A stretch of 9,355 nt of DNA from Candidatus Hebobacteria bacterium (GTDB lineage Bacteria; Armatimonadota; Hebobacteria; Hebobacterales; Hebobacteraceae): assembly GCA_029821235.1 (NCBI GenBank), contig JALGTT010000085.1:1-9355 (forward strand). The letters run 5' to 3'. This document shows, in pieces, positions 1 to 7,272 of the stretch. Each line of letters begins with the position of its first letter. The stretch's first letter is position 1. The notes beneath the pieces were generated by a model, which worked only from the letters and a program-made list of their open reading frames with translations, made no database searches and was not told the DNA's origin. A program made the position numbers and the translations under genes.

Positions 1-471
1 CAACTTTCCTTCGCCGCGGTATGGGCCATCATCTACTTCATTCCGCGCGCCGACCTGTGGCTCGCGTCGCTCCCCCGGTTCCTGCGGCAGGCGGTGATCG
101 GCACGGCGGCCGCGCAGTTCGCCACCTTCCCCATTCTCGCCTGGCACTACGGCAATGCTCCCGTGGCCGGGCTGGCCGCCAACCTGGTGGCGATCCCCCT
201 CGCCGGCGTGGTTCTCACCGCGGGAATGCTGACCTGTGCGCTGGGGGTGACCATTCCCTGGCTCGCCTGGCCCGCCGGTTGGATCACCGGATGGGCCGCG
301 CGGGGCATGGTGTGGGCGAGTAGCGTCTGCGCGGCCGTTCCCTGGGCTTCACCGGAGGTGGGAAGACCCCACATTGCCCTCGTCATCGCCTGGTACGGGG
401 CCCTCATTTGGGCGGGATGGTGGATGGGCCGGCGCAGACCGCCTCAGGAAGAGAACGATTATCCCGCGTGA
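1..471 (+). CDS. comEC: ComEC/Rec2-type competence membrane protein, C-terminal part (5' end outside window)
   Basis: The frame is open from base 1 to a TGA at 469-471, giving 156 visible residues. ComEC forms the inner-membrane channel that carries single-stranded DNA into the cell during natural transformation. The visible part starts with QLSFAAVWAIIYF, like the GFQLSFxA segment of the Competence domain. It continues with QFATFPILAWHYG and LAANLVAIPLAGVVL (about residues 40-70), the conserved helix pair near the end of that domain. At least four hydrophobic segments are visible, ending in a positively charged tail (MGRRRPP). No metallo-beta-lactamase domain follows, although many ComEC proteins carry one at the C-terminus. 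This one is therefore the short type or has lost it. The last 13 bases overlap the 3' end of the minus-strand small ORF. Family assignment is fairly sure; a role in transformation is inferred. Confidence 0.82.
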   Translation, partial: QLSFAAVWAIIYFIPRADLWLASLPRFLRQAVIGTAAAQFATFPILAWHYGNAPVAGLAANLVAIPLAGVVLTAGMLTCALGVTIPWLAWPAGWITGWAARGMVWASSVCAAVPWASPEVGRPHIALVIAWYGALIWAGWWMGRRRPPQEENDYPA

Positions 472-605
472 TCGCTCTGCGGCCCCACCGCGCGCGCGAC
501 CTTCACCTCCGGCGGCGGGGCCGGCTCCACATCGAGAAACACCTTCCACACCACCCACATGGCAGCCAGCAGCGCGAGGATGATGAGGACCATACGCACC
601 GCCAT
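459..605 (-). CDS. Small single-span membrane peptide (48 aa), hypothetical
   Basis: This 48-residue ORF starts at ATG 603-605, eleven bases after the LysM gene's stop, and ends at TAA 459-461. It has one clear hydrophobic segment, about residues 4-23 (RMVLIILALLAAMWVVWKVF), followed by a proline-rich, charged tail (VEPAPPPEVKVARAV). This looks like a membrane-anchored peptide with a short soluble tail. A longer form in the same frame, starting at 692, would lie inside the LysM gene and has nothing to recommend it. An internal ATG at 593 would also leave most of the helix. No good Shine-Dalgarno sequence sits close to the start, so translation may depend on coupling to the LysM gene. The 3' end overlaps the comEC tail by 13 bases on the opposite strand. 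I do not recognise the family. Confidence 0.5.
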   Translation of the reverse strand: MAVRMVLIILALLAAMWVVWKVFLDVEPAPPPEVKVARAVGPQSDHAG

Positions 606-615
606 GGCAGTCCGG

Positions 616-1539
616 CTACGGCCAGTCAAAGTGGTATTCCTCCTTCGGCTTGGCGGGGGAAGAGGACTGCTCCGCCTTCTGCAGTCTCTCATTGTGAGCG
701 CCGGGCATCAAATGGTACCCAATAGTTTCTCTGCTGACCAGGACGCCGTTTTCATAGGTGAGCCTCACCACCCGCAACCGCCTGTCCTCTCCCTCTCCCA
801 CCGGCTCCTGGATATCCTTGGTCGCGATCACCGTAATGCCGCCGCCCTTCCCGGGGATCTTGATCTCGTCTCCCACCTGCAGCCTGCTGATGTCCACACC
901 CGGGTTGGCGGAGGCGATGGCGGTCAGCGGCACCCCGGCCTCCCGCGCCAGTTGCCAGGCCGTCTCACCCGCTTTCACCTTGTGAGCGGCCGCCGGCGCC
1001 ATATTCCGCTTCAGTTTCTTCATCGCTTCCTCGGCCGACTCCGCGAACCGGTCGGCTGGAACGCGCTCCGTCTTCACCTCCACCTTTTCCTTGAAGACGA
1101 TGGCGAACCCTCGCCCCTCGGGCGCAAACTCCCGCTGAATCAGGGAGAGCGTCTTGGCGGCCTCGGCCTTGGTGGGAAGGGCGACTATCGGCTCGCCGTC
1201 GACGAGGATCGCCGCGCCTTCGATCACCGGCTTCAGGTGTCGGGAGAGGGCGGCCATCGCCTCCTTCTTCCCCTTCACCGGATGGCGTGAGGTGGAGACC
1301 ATGCGGAAGGAGACCTGCTGCGCGAACTCAACCTTCTCCGCGGGTCCATGCGCGCGCTTGATCTCATCCAGCAGTTGTTCCGCCTGCTGCTGTGTCTTCA
1401 CCACGGTGACGGGCCGTCCGTCCACCGACACCTCGCACACCCGCCGCCCCCTCGCGCTGGGACCGATCCGGTGGATGAGGAAGGCGCCGACTATCAGCAG
1501 GAACAATACCGCCCGCAGCCACGGCGCGCGTAGGGACAT
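616..1539 (-). CDS. Membrane-anchored LysM and G5-like domain envelope protein
   Basis: A 307-residue protein. Residues about 8-22 (LRAVLFLLIVGAFLI) form an uncleaved signal anchor, so the rest should lie outside the membrane. Residues about 34-65 (VSVDGRPVTVVKTQQQAEQLL) and 110-135 resemble the short modules in the N-terminal half of many LysM/M23 cell-wall peptidases. A LysM domain spans about 186-229 (HKVKAGETAWQLAREAGV, ending LQVGDEIKIP); it binds N-acetylglucosamine polymers such as peptidoglycan. A G5-like stretch follows at about 235-273 (LRVVRLTYENGVLVSRETI). The M23 peptidase that usually completes this architecture is absent, so it is more likely a wall-binding or adaptor protein than an enzyme. 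The ATG at 1539 has GGAAGAGG (1549-1556) nine bases upstream. The LysM call is firm, G5 is likely, and the role is inferred. Confidence 0.8.
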   Translation of the reverse strand: MSLRAPWLRAVLFLLIVGAFLIHRIGPSARGRRVCEVSVDGRPVTVVKTQQQAEQLLDEIKRAHGPAEKVEFAQQVSFRMVSTSRHPVKGKKEAMAALSRHLKPVIEGAAILVDGEPIVALPTKAEAAKTLSLIQREFAPEGRGFAIVFKEKVEVKTERVPADRFAESAEEAMKKLKRNMAPAAAHKVKAGETAWQLAREAGVPLTAIASANPGVDISRLQVGDEIKIPGKGGGITVIATKDIQEPVGEGEDRRLRVVRLTYENGVLVSRETIGYHLMPGAHNERLQKAEQSSSPAKPKEEYHFDWP

Positions 1540-1595
1540 CCTGGGATACCTCTTCCTGCCTCTTCGCCATCGGGGCAGTGCCGCCGCCCCACACG

Positions 1596-1604
1596 ATTAT
1601 GACA
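1596..1604 (-). promoter_or_regulatory. Probable extended -10 promoter for the LysM gene
   Basis: Read on the minus strand, this is TGTCATAAT, an extended -10 element (TGn followed by CATAAT, five of six consensus bases). No convincing -35 box lies 16-18 bases upstream, as is common for extended -10 promoters. It lies in the 99-base gap between the lipoprotein and the LysM gene and would give a leader of about 50 nt. It suggests the LysM gene can be transcribed independently of the lipoprotein gene. Confidence 0.4.
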
Positions 1605-1638
1605 CACGCGCACGCAAATCGTCCCCCCTGAGGAGGGG

Positions 1639-3072
1639 CTAGGTGGCGGGCGCCACGGTAACGCGGTACAGAGTGTCGTCGCGGATGCCGAGGAACTCCA
1701 GGGTCCCGTCCTCATGGAACGAGGGGCCGTTCCGGATCACAGCGTCATACTCCGGCCCCTCCTGGCCATCTACGACCACGAGCTCCTTGTCTCCCTTCTG
1801 TGCCACATAGGCTATCCGCTGGCCGTCCGGGCTGAAGGTCAGGAAGCCAATGCCGTCATACTCCGTTCCCTCCCGGCCGTCCACGACCACGAGCATATTG
1901 GGTCCCTTCAGGGCCATATAGGCTACCCTCTGGCCGTCCGGACTGAAGACGGGGCTGCCCTCCAGAATGCCGTCATACTCCGATCCCTCCTGGCCGTCCA
2001 CGACCACGCGCCACTTGTACTCCTTAAAGGCCCCATAGGCTATCCGCCGGCCGTCCGGGCTGAAGGTCAAGGCGCCAGCGCCGTCATATTCCGGCCCCTC
2101 TTGCCCGTCCACGACCACAACTCGCTTGTCTCCCTTCCAGGCCACATAGGCTAACCGCTGACCGTCCGGGCTGAAGATGGGGGTGCCCTTAGCGATGCCG
2201 TCATACTCCGGCCCCTCCTGGCCGTCCACGACTACGAGTACCTTGTCTCCCTTCCAGGCCCCATAGGCTACCCGCCGGCCGTCCGGGCTGAAGATGGGGC
2301 TACCCTCAACGATGCCATCGTACTCCGGCCCCTCCTTGCCGTCCACCACCACGCGCCACTTGTCTCCCTTTTGGGTGACATATGCTAGCCGCCGGCCATC
2401 CGGGCTGAAGGTCAAGCCGCCAATGCCGTCATATTCCGGCCCCTCCCGGCCATCCACGACCACGAGTTGTTTGTCTCCCTTCTGTGCCCTATATGCTAGC
2501 CGCCGGCTGTCCGGACTGAAGATGAGGGTGCCAACGCCGATGCTGTCGTACTCCGGCCCCTCCTTGCCGTCCACGACCACGAGCCACTTGTACCCCTTAA
2601 GGGCCCCATAGGCTAGCCGCCGGCTGTCTGGACTGAAGGTGAGGCTGCCAACGCCGATGTCATCATATTCAGGTCCCTCCTGGCCGTCCACAACCACGAG
2701 CAACTTATCTCCCTTCATAGCCGCATAGGCTATTCGCCGGCCGTCCGGGCTAAAGGTAAGGCTGCCCTTGCCGATGCCGTCATACATCGGTCTCTCCTGG
2801 CCGTCCAGCCAGACACAGACGCCTTCGTCCCTCCGTACGGCCGCGGCCAGATGCCAGCCGTGCGGCCCATATGCCGAAGAAAGAAAACCGGCCGGTATCC
2901 TGCCCAGCTTTACCTCTCGAAACTTCACCTCTTGGAAATGAGGAGGCTGTCCACCCGCGGCCCTGTTCGCCACCGCGTGGCGCCCGGCGCATCCGCTGAG
3001 ACACAGGGCCGCGGCACTGATCAGCCCCCCAATCACCAGCGGAGACATCCACAACACCTGCCATCGTCTCAT
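1639..3072 (-). CDS. Lipoprotein with TolB/WD40-like (PD40-type) beta-propeller repeats
   Basis: A 477-residue protein. The N-terminus has a basic start (MRRW), a hydrophobic core and a lipobox LSGC with the lipidated cysteine at residue 28, so it is exported and membrane-tethered. Residues 107-451 are nine tandem blades, each beginning FSPDG or FSPDS, followed by RRxAY, VVVDG and EGPEYDGI. Blades are 39 or 37 residues. A diverged blade (about 68-106) precedes them and a partial one (452-477, starting FHEDG) ends the protein. The FSPDG..xxAY pattern is typical of TolB-like/PD40 propellers, which usually serve as binding platforms; no catalytic motif is visible. Its ligand is unknown. The ATG at 3072 has the strong Shine-Dalgarno GAGGAGGT (3080-3087). 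Near-identity between blades points to recent internal duplication. Architecture is sure, function is not. Confidence 0.85.
   Translation of the reverse strand: MRRWQVLWMSPLVIGGLISAAALCLSGCAGRHAVANRAAGGQPPHFQEVKFREVKLGRIPAGFLSSAYGPHGWHLAAAVRRDEGVCVWLDGQERPMYDGIGKGSLTFSPDGRRIAYAAMKGDKLLVVVDGQEGPEYDDIGVGSLTFSPDSRRLAYGALKGYKWLVVVDGKEGPEYDSIGVGTLIFSPDSRRLAYRAQKGDKQLVVVDGREGPEYDGIGGLTFSPDGRRLAYVTQKGDKWRVVVDGKEGPEYDGIVEGSPIFSPDGRRVAYGAWKGDKVLVVVDGQEGPEYDGIAKGTPIFSPDGQRLAYVAWKGDKRVVVVDGQEGPEYDGAGALTFSPDGRRIAYGAFKEYKWRVVVDGQEGSEYDGILEGSPVFSPDGQRVAYMALKGPNMLVVVDGREGTEYDGIGFLTFSPDGQRIAYVAQKGDKELVVVDGQEGPEYDAVIRNGPSFHEDGTLEFLGIRDDTLYRVTVAPAT
1720..2754 (-). repeat. In-frame tandem repeat array, nine units of 117 or 111 bp
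   Basis: Nine consecutive units encode the propeller blades of the lipoprotein. In protein order the lengths are 39, 39, 37, 39, 39, 37, 39, 37 and 39 residues. The DNA is itself highly similar between units: the plus-strand string ccgtccgggctgaag recurs with few changes. The two-residue length difference always falls in the loop just before FSPDG. Such arrays change copy number by unequal recombination and are prone to assembly collapse. Confidence 0.9.
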
Positions 3073-3560
3073 CGCGTCTACCTCCTCTGGTCACCAAGCA
3101 GTACGTCCCTGCCTTTCTCCAGGCATGTCCCTCCTCCTCCCCCCCAGCAGCCACTTTCCCGCGGGGCCCCCTGGACGCACCGTAACCCGCCAGGCGACGG
3201 CGAGTATCCTGTCTTGAAAGTCCTGGGCATTTGGAGGAAACGAGAGGGGATGGGCATGGAGACGGATTTAGTCCACTGGTGGTTATAAAAGGAGGCGGCA
3301 GCGATTGATGAAAGCGGCGAGTTCACCAACAGAGTGGACTACGACGAGTTCGATCTGCTGGCCGCAGACCGGCAGGGGGTGAAGGGACTCCTGGGAAGCA
3401 CGGGCAGAGAGGTTGTCGAGGATGAGGGCTCGCGTCATCACTCTGCCGAGGCATTGAGTTGCCATCTGGCGTCTCTCCTCCCTGGAGCGCCATCAACCCC
3501 CTATTCGCGACTCAGTCTCTATTCCTCGCCCCCCGCACTCAGAACTTCTGTGGCAGGAGG
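3073..3560. other. Gap of about 490 bases without a secure gene
   Basis: This stretch separates the branching-enzyme stop from the lipoprotein start. It contains the lipoprotein's Shine-Dalgarno sequence, C-rich runs around 3130-3145, and the doubtful 60-codon ORF at 3283-3465. On the minus strand there are isolated -10-like strings (TATAAC at about 3283-3288, GATACT near 3205), but neither has a matching -35 box at proper spacing. The lipoprotein's promoter therefore probably lies here but cannot be pinned down. No strong terminator hairpin is visible after the branching enzyme. Confidence 0.5.
3283..3465 (-). pseudogene. Doubtful 60-aa ORF, possible remnant of an IS630-like transposase
   Basis: The ORF starts at ATG 3463-3465 with a good GGGAGGAG sequence nine bases upstream and ends at TAA 3283-3285. 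The segment ALILDNLSAR resembles the motif around the second catalytic aspartate of IS630-family transposases (LDNLSxH), but here the expected histidine is arginine. ELAAFIN could match a later helix in such proteins. No complete DDE domain, terminal inverted repeats or target duplication can be seen, and 60 residues is far short of a transposase. The opposite strand is also open here (3288-3564) with an AAGGAGG, so the coding strand is not settled. It could be a decayed element, a genuine small gene, or chance. Confidence 0.25.
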
Positions 3561-5315
3561 CTAGGTGGCGGGTCTCTCCACTCCCGCCCACCAGGCGAGA
3601 TCCAGTTGAGGGAAGAGACAGTCCGTCCGCTCGCACTCTCCGAGGAACTGCTCGTCCTCCTCGCTCAACTCCTCCCCTCCCGCGCGGCGCTCCGCCATCT
3701 CCGCAAGGCGAGTGAATGCTTGATGGTGAAGCGCGGCCCGGTTCTCGGCGTAGTCGCGCGCGCTCCAGGTGGAGATGAGGAACGGCCAGTCGGAGGCCTC
3801 CAGCAGCAGGAGTTCCCGCGCGGCCTGGGAGACGATCCTGGCCAGCAGCCCGTCGCTGGAGGAGAGGGCCTGCTGCGCGAGCCGCGGCATTCTCGCCTCG
3901 GCCGCGTAGATGTCTTTCCAGATCCAGGTGGTCCACTCGTTGAGCCACACCCAGTGGAACCCTCCCTGCCCCCATGAGCCTTCGGGCAGGGCCACCGCCG
4001 CCTCCGGGACCTCCCGCGCCAGGTACTCCGAGCAGGTCGTCAGTTCCACCGTGGGATCGGCCGCCAGGCCCTTGCACACGCGGTAGAGCCACTCCGGCCC
4101 CTCGAACCACCAGTGGCCGAACAGCTCCATGTCATAGGGGGCGCAGATGACGCCGAAACGATCCCGGTCGCGGTGGTGCTCGACGATCAAGTCGTGCACC
4201 AGGCGGCAGAAGTGGTCCGCGTTCTCCGGCACTCGCTCCGCCGCGCGCTCTGGCTGATAGGGCTCCTTCTCGCCCATGCCCGAGTCGGACGAAGTCACGC
4301 GCCAGTATCGGTGCCGGCCGGGGACGTGTTTCTTGTGGAAGTCCAGATACCAGCCGTCTCCCGGATACCCGATGTCCCCGCTCCACACCTGTAGCCCGGT
4401 GCGCTCGTCGCGGGTGAACACCGCCACGGGAGGCCGGTCCTCCTCCGCGGAGGCGACCGCGTATACCTCGTAGGCGCTCTTGGTCACGTCCGCGGGCCCC
4501 GGGCGGTAACTGGCGCGGAACTGCTCCCACATCTGCTGGAGTGCGGCGAACCGCTCCAGGTACACCCCCGAGGCGGCGCCCCCCAGCAGGGTGGCCGTGT
4601 CCACGATGAAATAGCGCAGGCCGTTCTCGGCAAGGAATTCCTCCACCCCCTTGCGAGGGCGCGGCTCCTGGGGGCCGGCGTCGGGGAGGGGAGAACGCCA
4701 GGCATAGCGGGGACGGTAGGCGCACTCCGGCAGCCAGAACCCCCTGGGCTGCTGGCCGAAGTGGCGTCGGTGGGCCGCCACCGCCTGCTTCACCTGGGCC
4801 TGCACCGATTCGTCCGCCCCCAGCAGCGGCAGATACCCGTGCGTCGCCGCCGAGGTCATTATCTCTATGTGCCCGCCCTCCGCCAGGCGGCGGAACCCGC
4901 CGATGAGGTCTCCGCCGTATTCCTCCAGGAAGCACTTCCCCAATTCCGCGAAGTGCTTCTGCCAGCGGTCCGCCAGGTAGGCGAGGTGCTCGTCCCCCTC
5001 CTCGTGAAACCGCTCCCGGTCCTCGGACGCGGTCCGCTCCCGCTCATCCAGGTAATCGGAGAACTGCTGCTTGAAGTCCGGGTGGGCCAGTTGCTCGGCG
5101 AGCACCGGAGTGATCCCCAGGGTCATCTTGGGGGAGATTCCCTCCCCCACCAGGCGGTCAACCACCCGCAGCAATGGCAGGTAACTCTCGGCCGCACACT
5201 CGAACACCATCTCTGAGCCGTGCGGCCACTGCCCATGTGGCAGCACGAAGGGCAGATGCCCGTGCAGCACCAACGCGAATGCCCCGCGGGCGGTTTCGCC
5301 TCCAGTCTCGCTCAT
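3561..5315 (-). CDS. GH57/DUF1957 1,4-alpha-glucan branching enzyme
   Basis: A 584-residue cytoplasmic enzyme that cuts alpha-1,4-glucan and re-attaches the piece through an alpha-1,6 bond, making glycogen branches. It follows the GH57 branching-enzyme plan. The N-terminal strand has LVLHGHLPFV with the conserved histidines 18 and 20. GFWLPECAYRP carries the predicted nucleophile Glu197. APYDMELFGHWWFEG carries the predicted acid/base Asp395. A C-terminal helical DUF1957-type region follows (HWVWLNEWTTWIWKD, about 454-468). I chose ATG 5315 because GGAGG (5324-5328) lies eight bases upstream. The upstream in-frame ATG at 5330 (589 residues) lacks a comparable site and would overlap the preceding ORF. 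The start lies four bases after the GH15 TGA, which suggests translational coupling. It is the third gene after glgA. The symbol glgB is withheld because it normally denotes the unrelated GH13 enzyme. Confidence 0.9.
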   Translation of the reverse strand: MSETGGETARGAFALVLHGHLPFVLPHGQWPHGSEMVFECAAESYLPLLRVVDRLVGEGISPKMTLGITPVLAEQLAHPDFKQQFSDYLDERERTASEDRERFHEEGDEHLAYLADRWQKHFAELGKCFLEEYGGDLIGGFRRLAEGGHIEIMTSAATHGYLPLLGADESVQAQVKQAVAAHRRHFGQQPRGFWLPECAYRPRYAWRSPLPDAGPQEPRPRKGVEEFLAENGLRYFIVDTATLLGGAASGVYLERFAALQQMWEQFRASYRPGPADVTKSAYEVYAVASAEEDRPPVAVFTRDERTGLQVWSGDIGYPGDGWYLDFHKKHVPGRHRYWRVTSSDSGMGEKEPYQPERAAERVPENADHFCRLVHDLIVEHHRDRDRFGVICAPYDMELFGHWWFEGPEWLYRVCKGLAADPTVELTTCSEYLAREVPEAAVALPEGSWGQGGFHWVWLNEWTTWIWKDIYAAEARMPRLAQQALSSSDGLLARIVSQAARELLLLEASDWPFLISTWSARDYAENRAALHHQAFTRLAEMAERRAGGEELSEEDEQFLGECERTDCLFPQLDLAWWAGVERPAT

Positions 5316-5319
5316 CCGT

Positions 5320-6024
5320 TCAGCCTCCATGTCTCTCGAAGTTCTTTCCCAGTCGCCCCTCCACCTGGTCCAACAGCAGCGCGGCCATCACGAAGGAAGC
5401 CATCGCCCAGCCGTGCGGCACCGCCCAGTGACTTCCGGGCGCAGGACCCATCATCTCCGGCAGCAATCCCGTCTCCGTCCCCGAGGCCAGGGCAGCCCTC
5501 ATGGCGGCCATCGCCCGTTCGCGGTACTCGGCCGCGGCCCGCTGGTCATCCTTCGCGGCGAGCGCCAGGGCCAGCATCACCCGCGCCAGCCACAGAGTGG
5601 AGACCGCGCTGGGGCCGCCCCCCGCGTAGTCGTCTCGCTCGAACCGGTAGAGGGCGATCCCGCCATTGCTCTCGACGCCGATTCGTTCCACCAGATTCTC
5701 CACCAGTCTGCGCGCCTTCGCTCGCTCCTCCTCCACCTCCAGGCGGAGCACGCGAAACGGAGTCAGCAACCCCAATACCGATGAGTCGGCGCTCGTGTCC
5801 AGCCGGCCATCGGCATCGAGGCCGCGGGCGAACCCGTCCTCCAGCCAGAGCGTGGAGAGCAGCGCCTGTCGCACTCGCTCCGCGGTCCCGCCCCACTCCC
5901 CGGCCAGCGCCTCCTCGCCCACCTCGGCGGCCAGCCATTGGGCCTCCCGCAGCGCGGCGCAGATCGCCCCGTTCGAGTAGGTGAAGGAGCCATGGAACGT
6001 CTCCCAGAGGTCGGAGGCGGTCCT
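5320..6024 (-). pseudogene. GH15 glucoamylase-like gene, C-terminal part in a shifted frame
   Basis: This frame continues the GH15 catalytic domain left unfinished by the ORF at 6023-7213. Homology starts at about base 6024 with TASDLWETFHGSFTYSNGA. The Glu of DLWE (codon 6001-6003) matches the usual position of the catalytic acid. The second catalytic Glu is expected in TGLLPEMMG (codon 5455-5457). The protein ends with SHWAVPHGWAMASFVMAALLL, the typical GH15 closing helix. There is no start codon with a ribosome site ahead of DLWE; the first in-frame candidate is GTG 5922, without a Shine-Dalgarno, and starting there would discard the acid. The segment is thus unlikely to be a separate working gene. 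It is either half of a pseudogene or part of one gene with a sequencing or assembly error. It ends at TGA 5320-5322, just before the branching enzyme. Confidence 0.75.
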
Positions 6025-7213
6025 ACAGGAAACTCAACCTCTCCTGTTCGTTCAGCCGGCGCGCGTGGCGGCCGATGGCGAACAGCACCGATGCGGTCTG
6101 GTCAATCTGAAGAGAACCCTCCTCCAGACACCAGGAGGGCGCCCTCTGTCCGCTCAGCCAGTATCGCTGCTCCCAGTAGCCCGCCGGGGTCTGGGCCCGC
6201 CGCGCCCAGTCGAGAAACCGCGCCAGGTAGCGCGGATAGCCGGCCGTCTCCAGCGCCAGGCACACCTCGACCCCGTCCCGCGGCCAGCAGTATCCGTACC
6301 CGCCGGAGCGCTCGAAGAATGGGTCGAACTCGGGGGCCGCCACCACGGAGCCGGTCTTGGCATCGGCCAGCAGCTCCAGGCCCAGCAGGCAGCGGTAATA
6401 CGCCTCCTCCAGATCGGGCGCGATCCGCACTTGGGCGGCCCGCGCGGCTTCCTCTTCCCATCTCCGGCGCGTGTCCTCGTACAGGCTCTCCCACCCCCGC
6501 CGGCAGGCCTGCTCTGCCCTCGCCACCGCCGCCGGCTCATCGGAATCGGCGGCCAACACCAATTCGTAGGTGGCGGATTCTCCGGGTTGCAGGGTCTGGC
6601 GCCAGCCGACCGCCAGGTCAACGTCCCCGATCTCCTCCCGCTGCCCGTTCAGTCGGCCCCGCTCCATCTGCCGCTTGGCCGAATTCCCCGATGCGACCCG
6701 CCCACACCCGAACTCATCCAGCGGGCGCATGGCGAGCGCGAGGCAGATGTTCCTCCAGTAGGCCACGCCAAGCCCGCGCTCGGGATGGTAGTGAATCGCG
6801 TTTCGGTGGCGCACCTCCCCCAACTGCAGGTTGAGGTACTGGAGAAGCGCGGACTTCACCGGCCCGGGACCGCGGTTGGAGACCTCGAAGCGCCTGACCA
6901 GGATCGACTCCTCGGGGTGCACGAAGTCCACGATGCGAATCTCCATCCCGGTGTCGGCATGGCGAAGCCGCGTCTCCACGATATTCGTTCTGCCCAGATA
7001 CCGCTGCCTCGACTCCCAGGATGGCTCGAAGGTCCACACCAGGCGCCCCGGCTTCGTACCCTCTCCCTCCAGGTAGAGCGCGGGCATCCCCTCGTGCAGG
7101 TTCTGGGGGAAATCTATGTTGGGGTACAGGAACGTCATCAACTCGCCGTTCGCCCCCAGGCTCGCCAGGACGTGCGAGTTGCCGACAACCGCGTTCGGCT
7201 GGTAGACAGCCAC
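6023..7213 (-). CDS. GH15 glucoamylase-like glycosidase, N-terminal domain and first part of the catalytic domain (truncated)
   Basis: This ORF has 396 residues. It starts at GTG 7211-7213, directly after an in-frame TAG, with AGAGGAG (7224-7230) ten bases upstream. Residues about 1-250 are the GH15 N-terminal beta-sandwich (GNSHVLASLGANGELMTFLYPNID is characteristic). The (alpha/alpha)6 catalytic domain begins near 265 and shows GGYGYCWPRDGVEV (304-317, substrate-binding Asp313), WEQRYWLSGQRAPSW and LQIDQTASVL. GH15 enzymes release glucose from non-reducing ends of alpha-glucans; some act on trehalose or dextran, so substrate cannot be fixed here. There is no signal peptide, and its place after glgA suggests internal glycogen turnover. 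The ORF stops at TAG 6023-6025, before both catalytic glutamates, which lie in the next frame. Alone it should be inactive. Confidence 0.8.
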   Translation of the reverse strand: MAVYQPNAVVGNSHVLASLGANGELMTFLYPNIDFPQNLHEGMPALYLEGEGTKPGRLVWTFEPSWESRQRYLGRTNIVETRLRHADTGMEIRIVDFVHPEESILVRRFEVSNRGPGPVKSALLQYLNLQLGEVRHRNAIHYHPERGLGVAYWRNICLALAMRPLDEFGCGRVASGNSAKRQMERGRLNGQREEIGDVDLAVGWRQTLQPGESATYELVLAADSDEPAAVARAEQACRRGWESLYEDTRRRWEEEAARAAQVRIAPDLEEAYYRCLLGLELLADAKTGSVVAAPEFDPFFERSGGYGYCWPRDGVEVCLALETAGYPRYLARFLDWARRAQTPAGYWEQRYWLSGQRAPSWCLEEGSLQIDQTASVLFAIGRHARRLNEQERLSFL

Positions 7214-7272
7214 CTATTCTCGTCTCCTCTGTCGCGCCTCGATCTGTGCTCGCCCGGCGCCGGCCGCGGCTG

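Noticed and set aside
559..1290. A 243-codon open frame on the plus strand opposite the LysM gene
   Set aside because: It is antisense to a gene with clear LysM and G5 features; long opposite frames are common in GC-rich DNA, and the translation is low complexity.
1625..1638. CCCCT/AGGGG hairpin right after the lipoprotein stop as a terminator
   Set aside because: Only a 5-bp stem with no T run after it on the minus strand; too weak to call.
1720..2754. CRISPR array, suggested by the regular repeats
   Set aside because: The repeats are 111-117 bp, contiguous and in frame, with no unique spacers; they encode protein blades.
6010..6036. Programmed +1 frameshifting in the GH15 gene
   Set aside because: The shift occurs at a stop codon (CTG TAG), but there is no known slippery sequence, and the junction also appears to lack conserved residues, which fits a deletion better.
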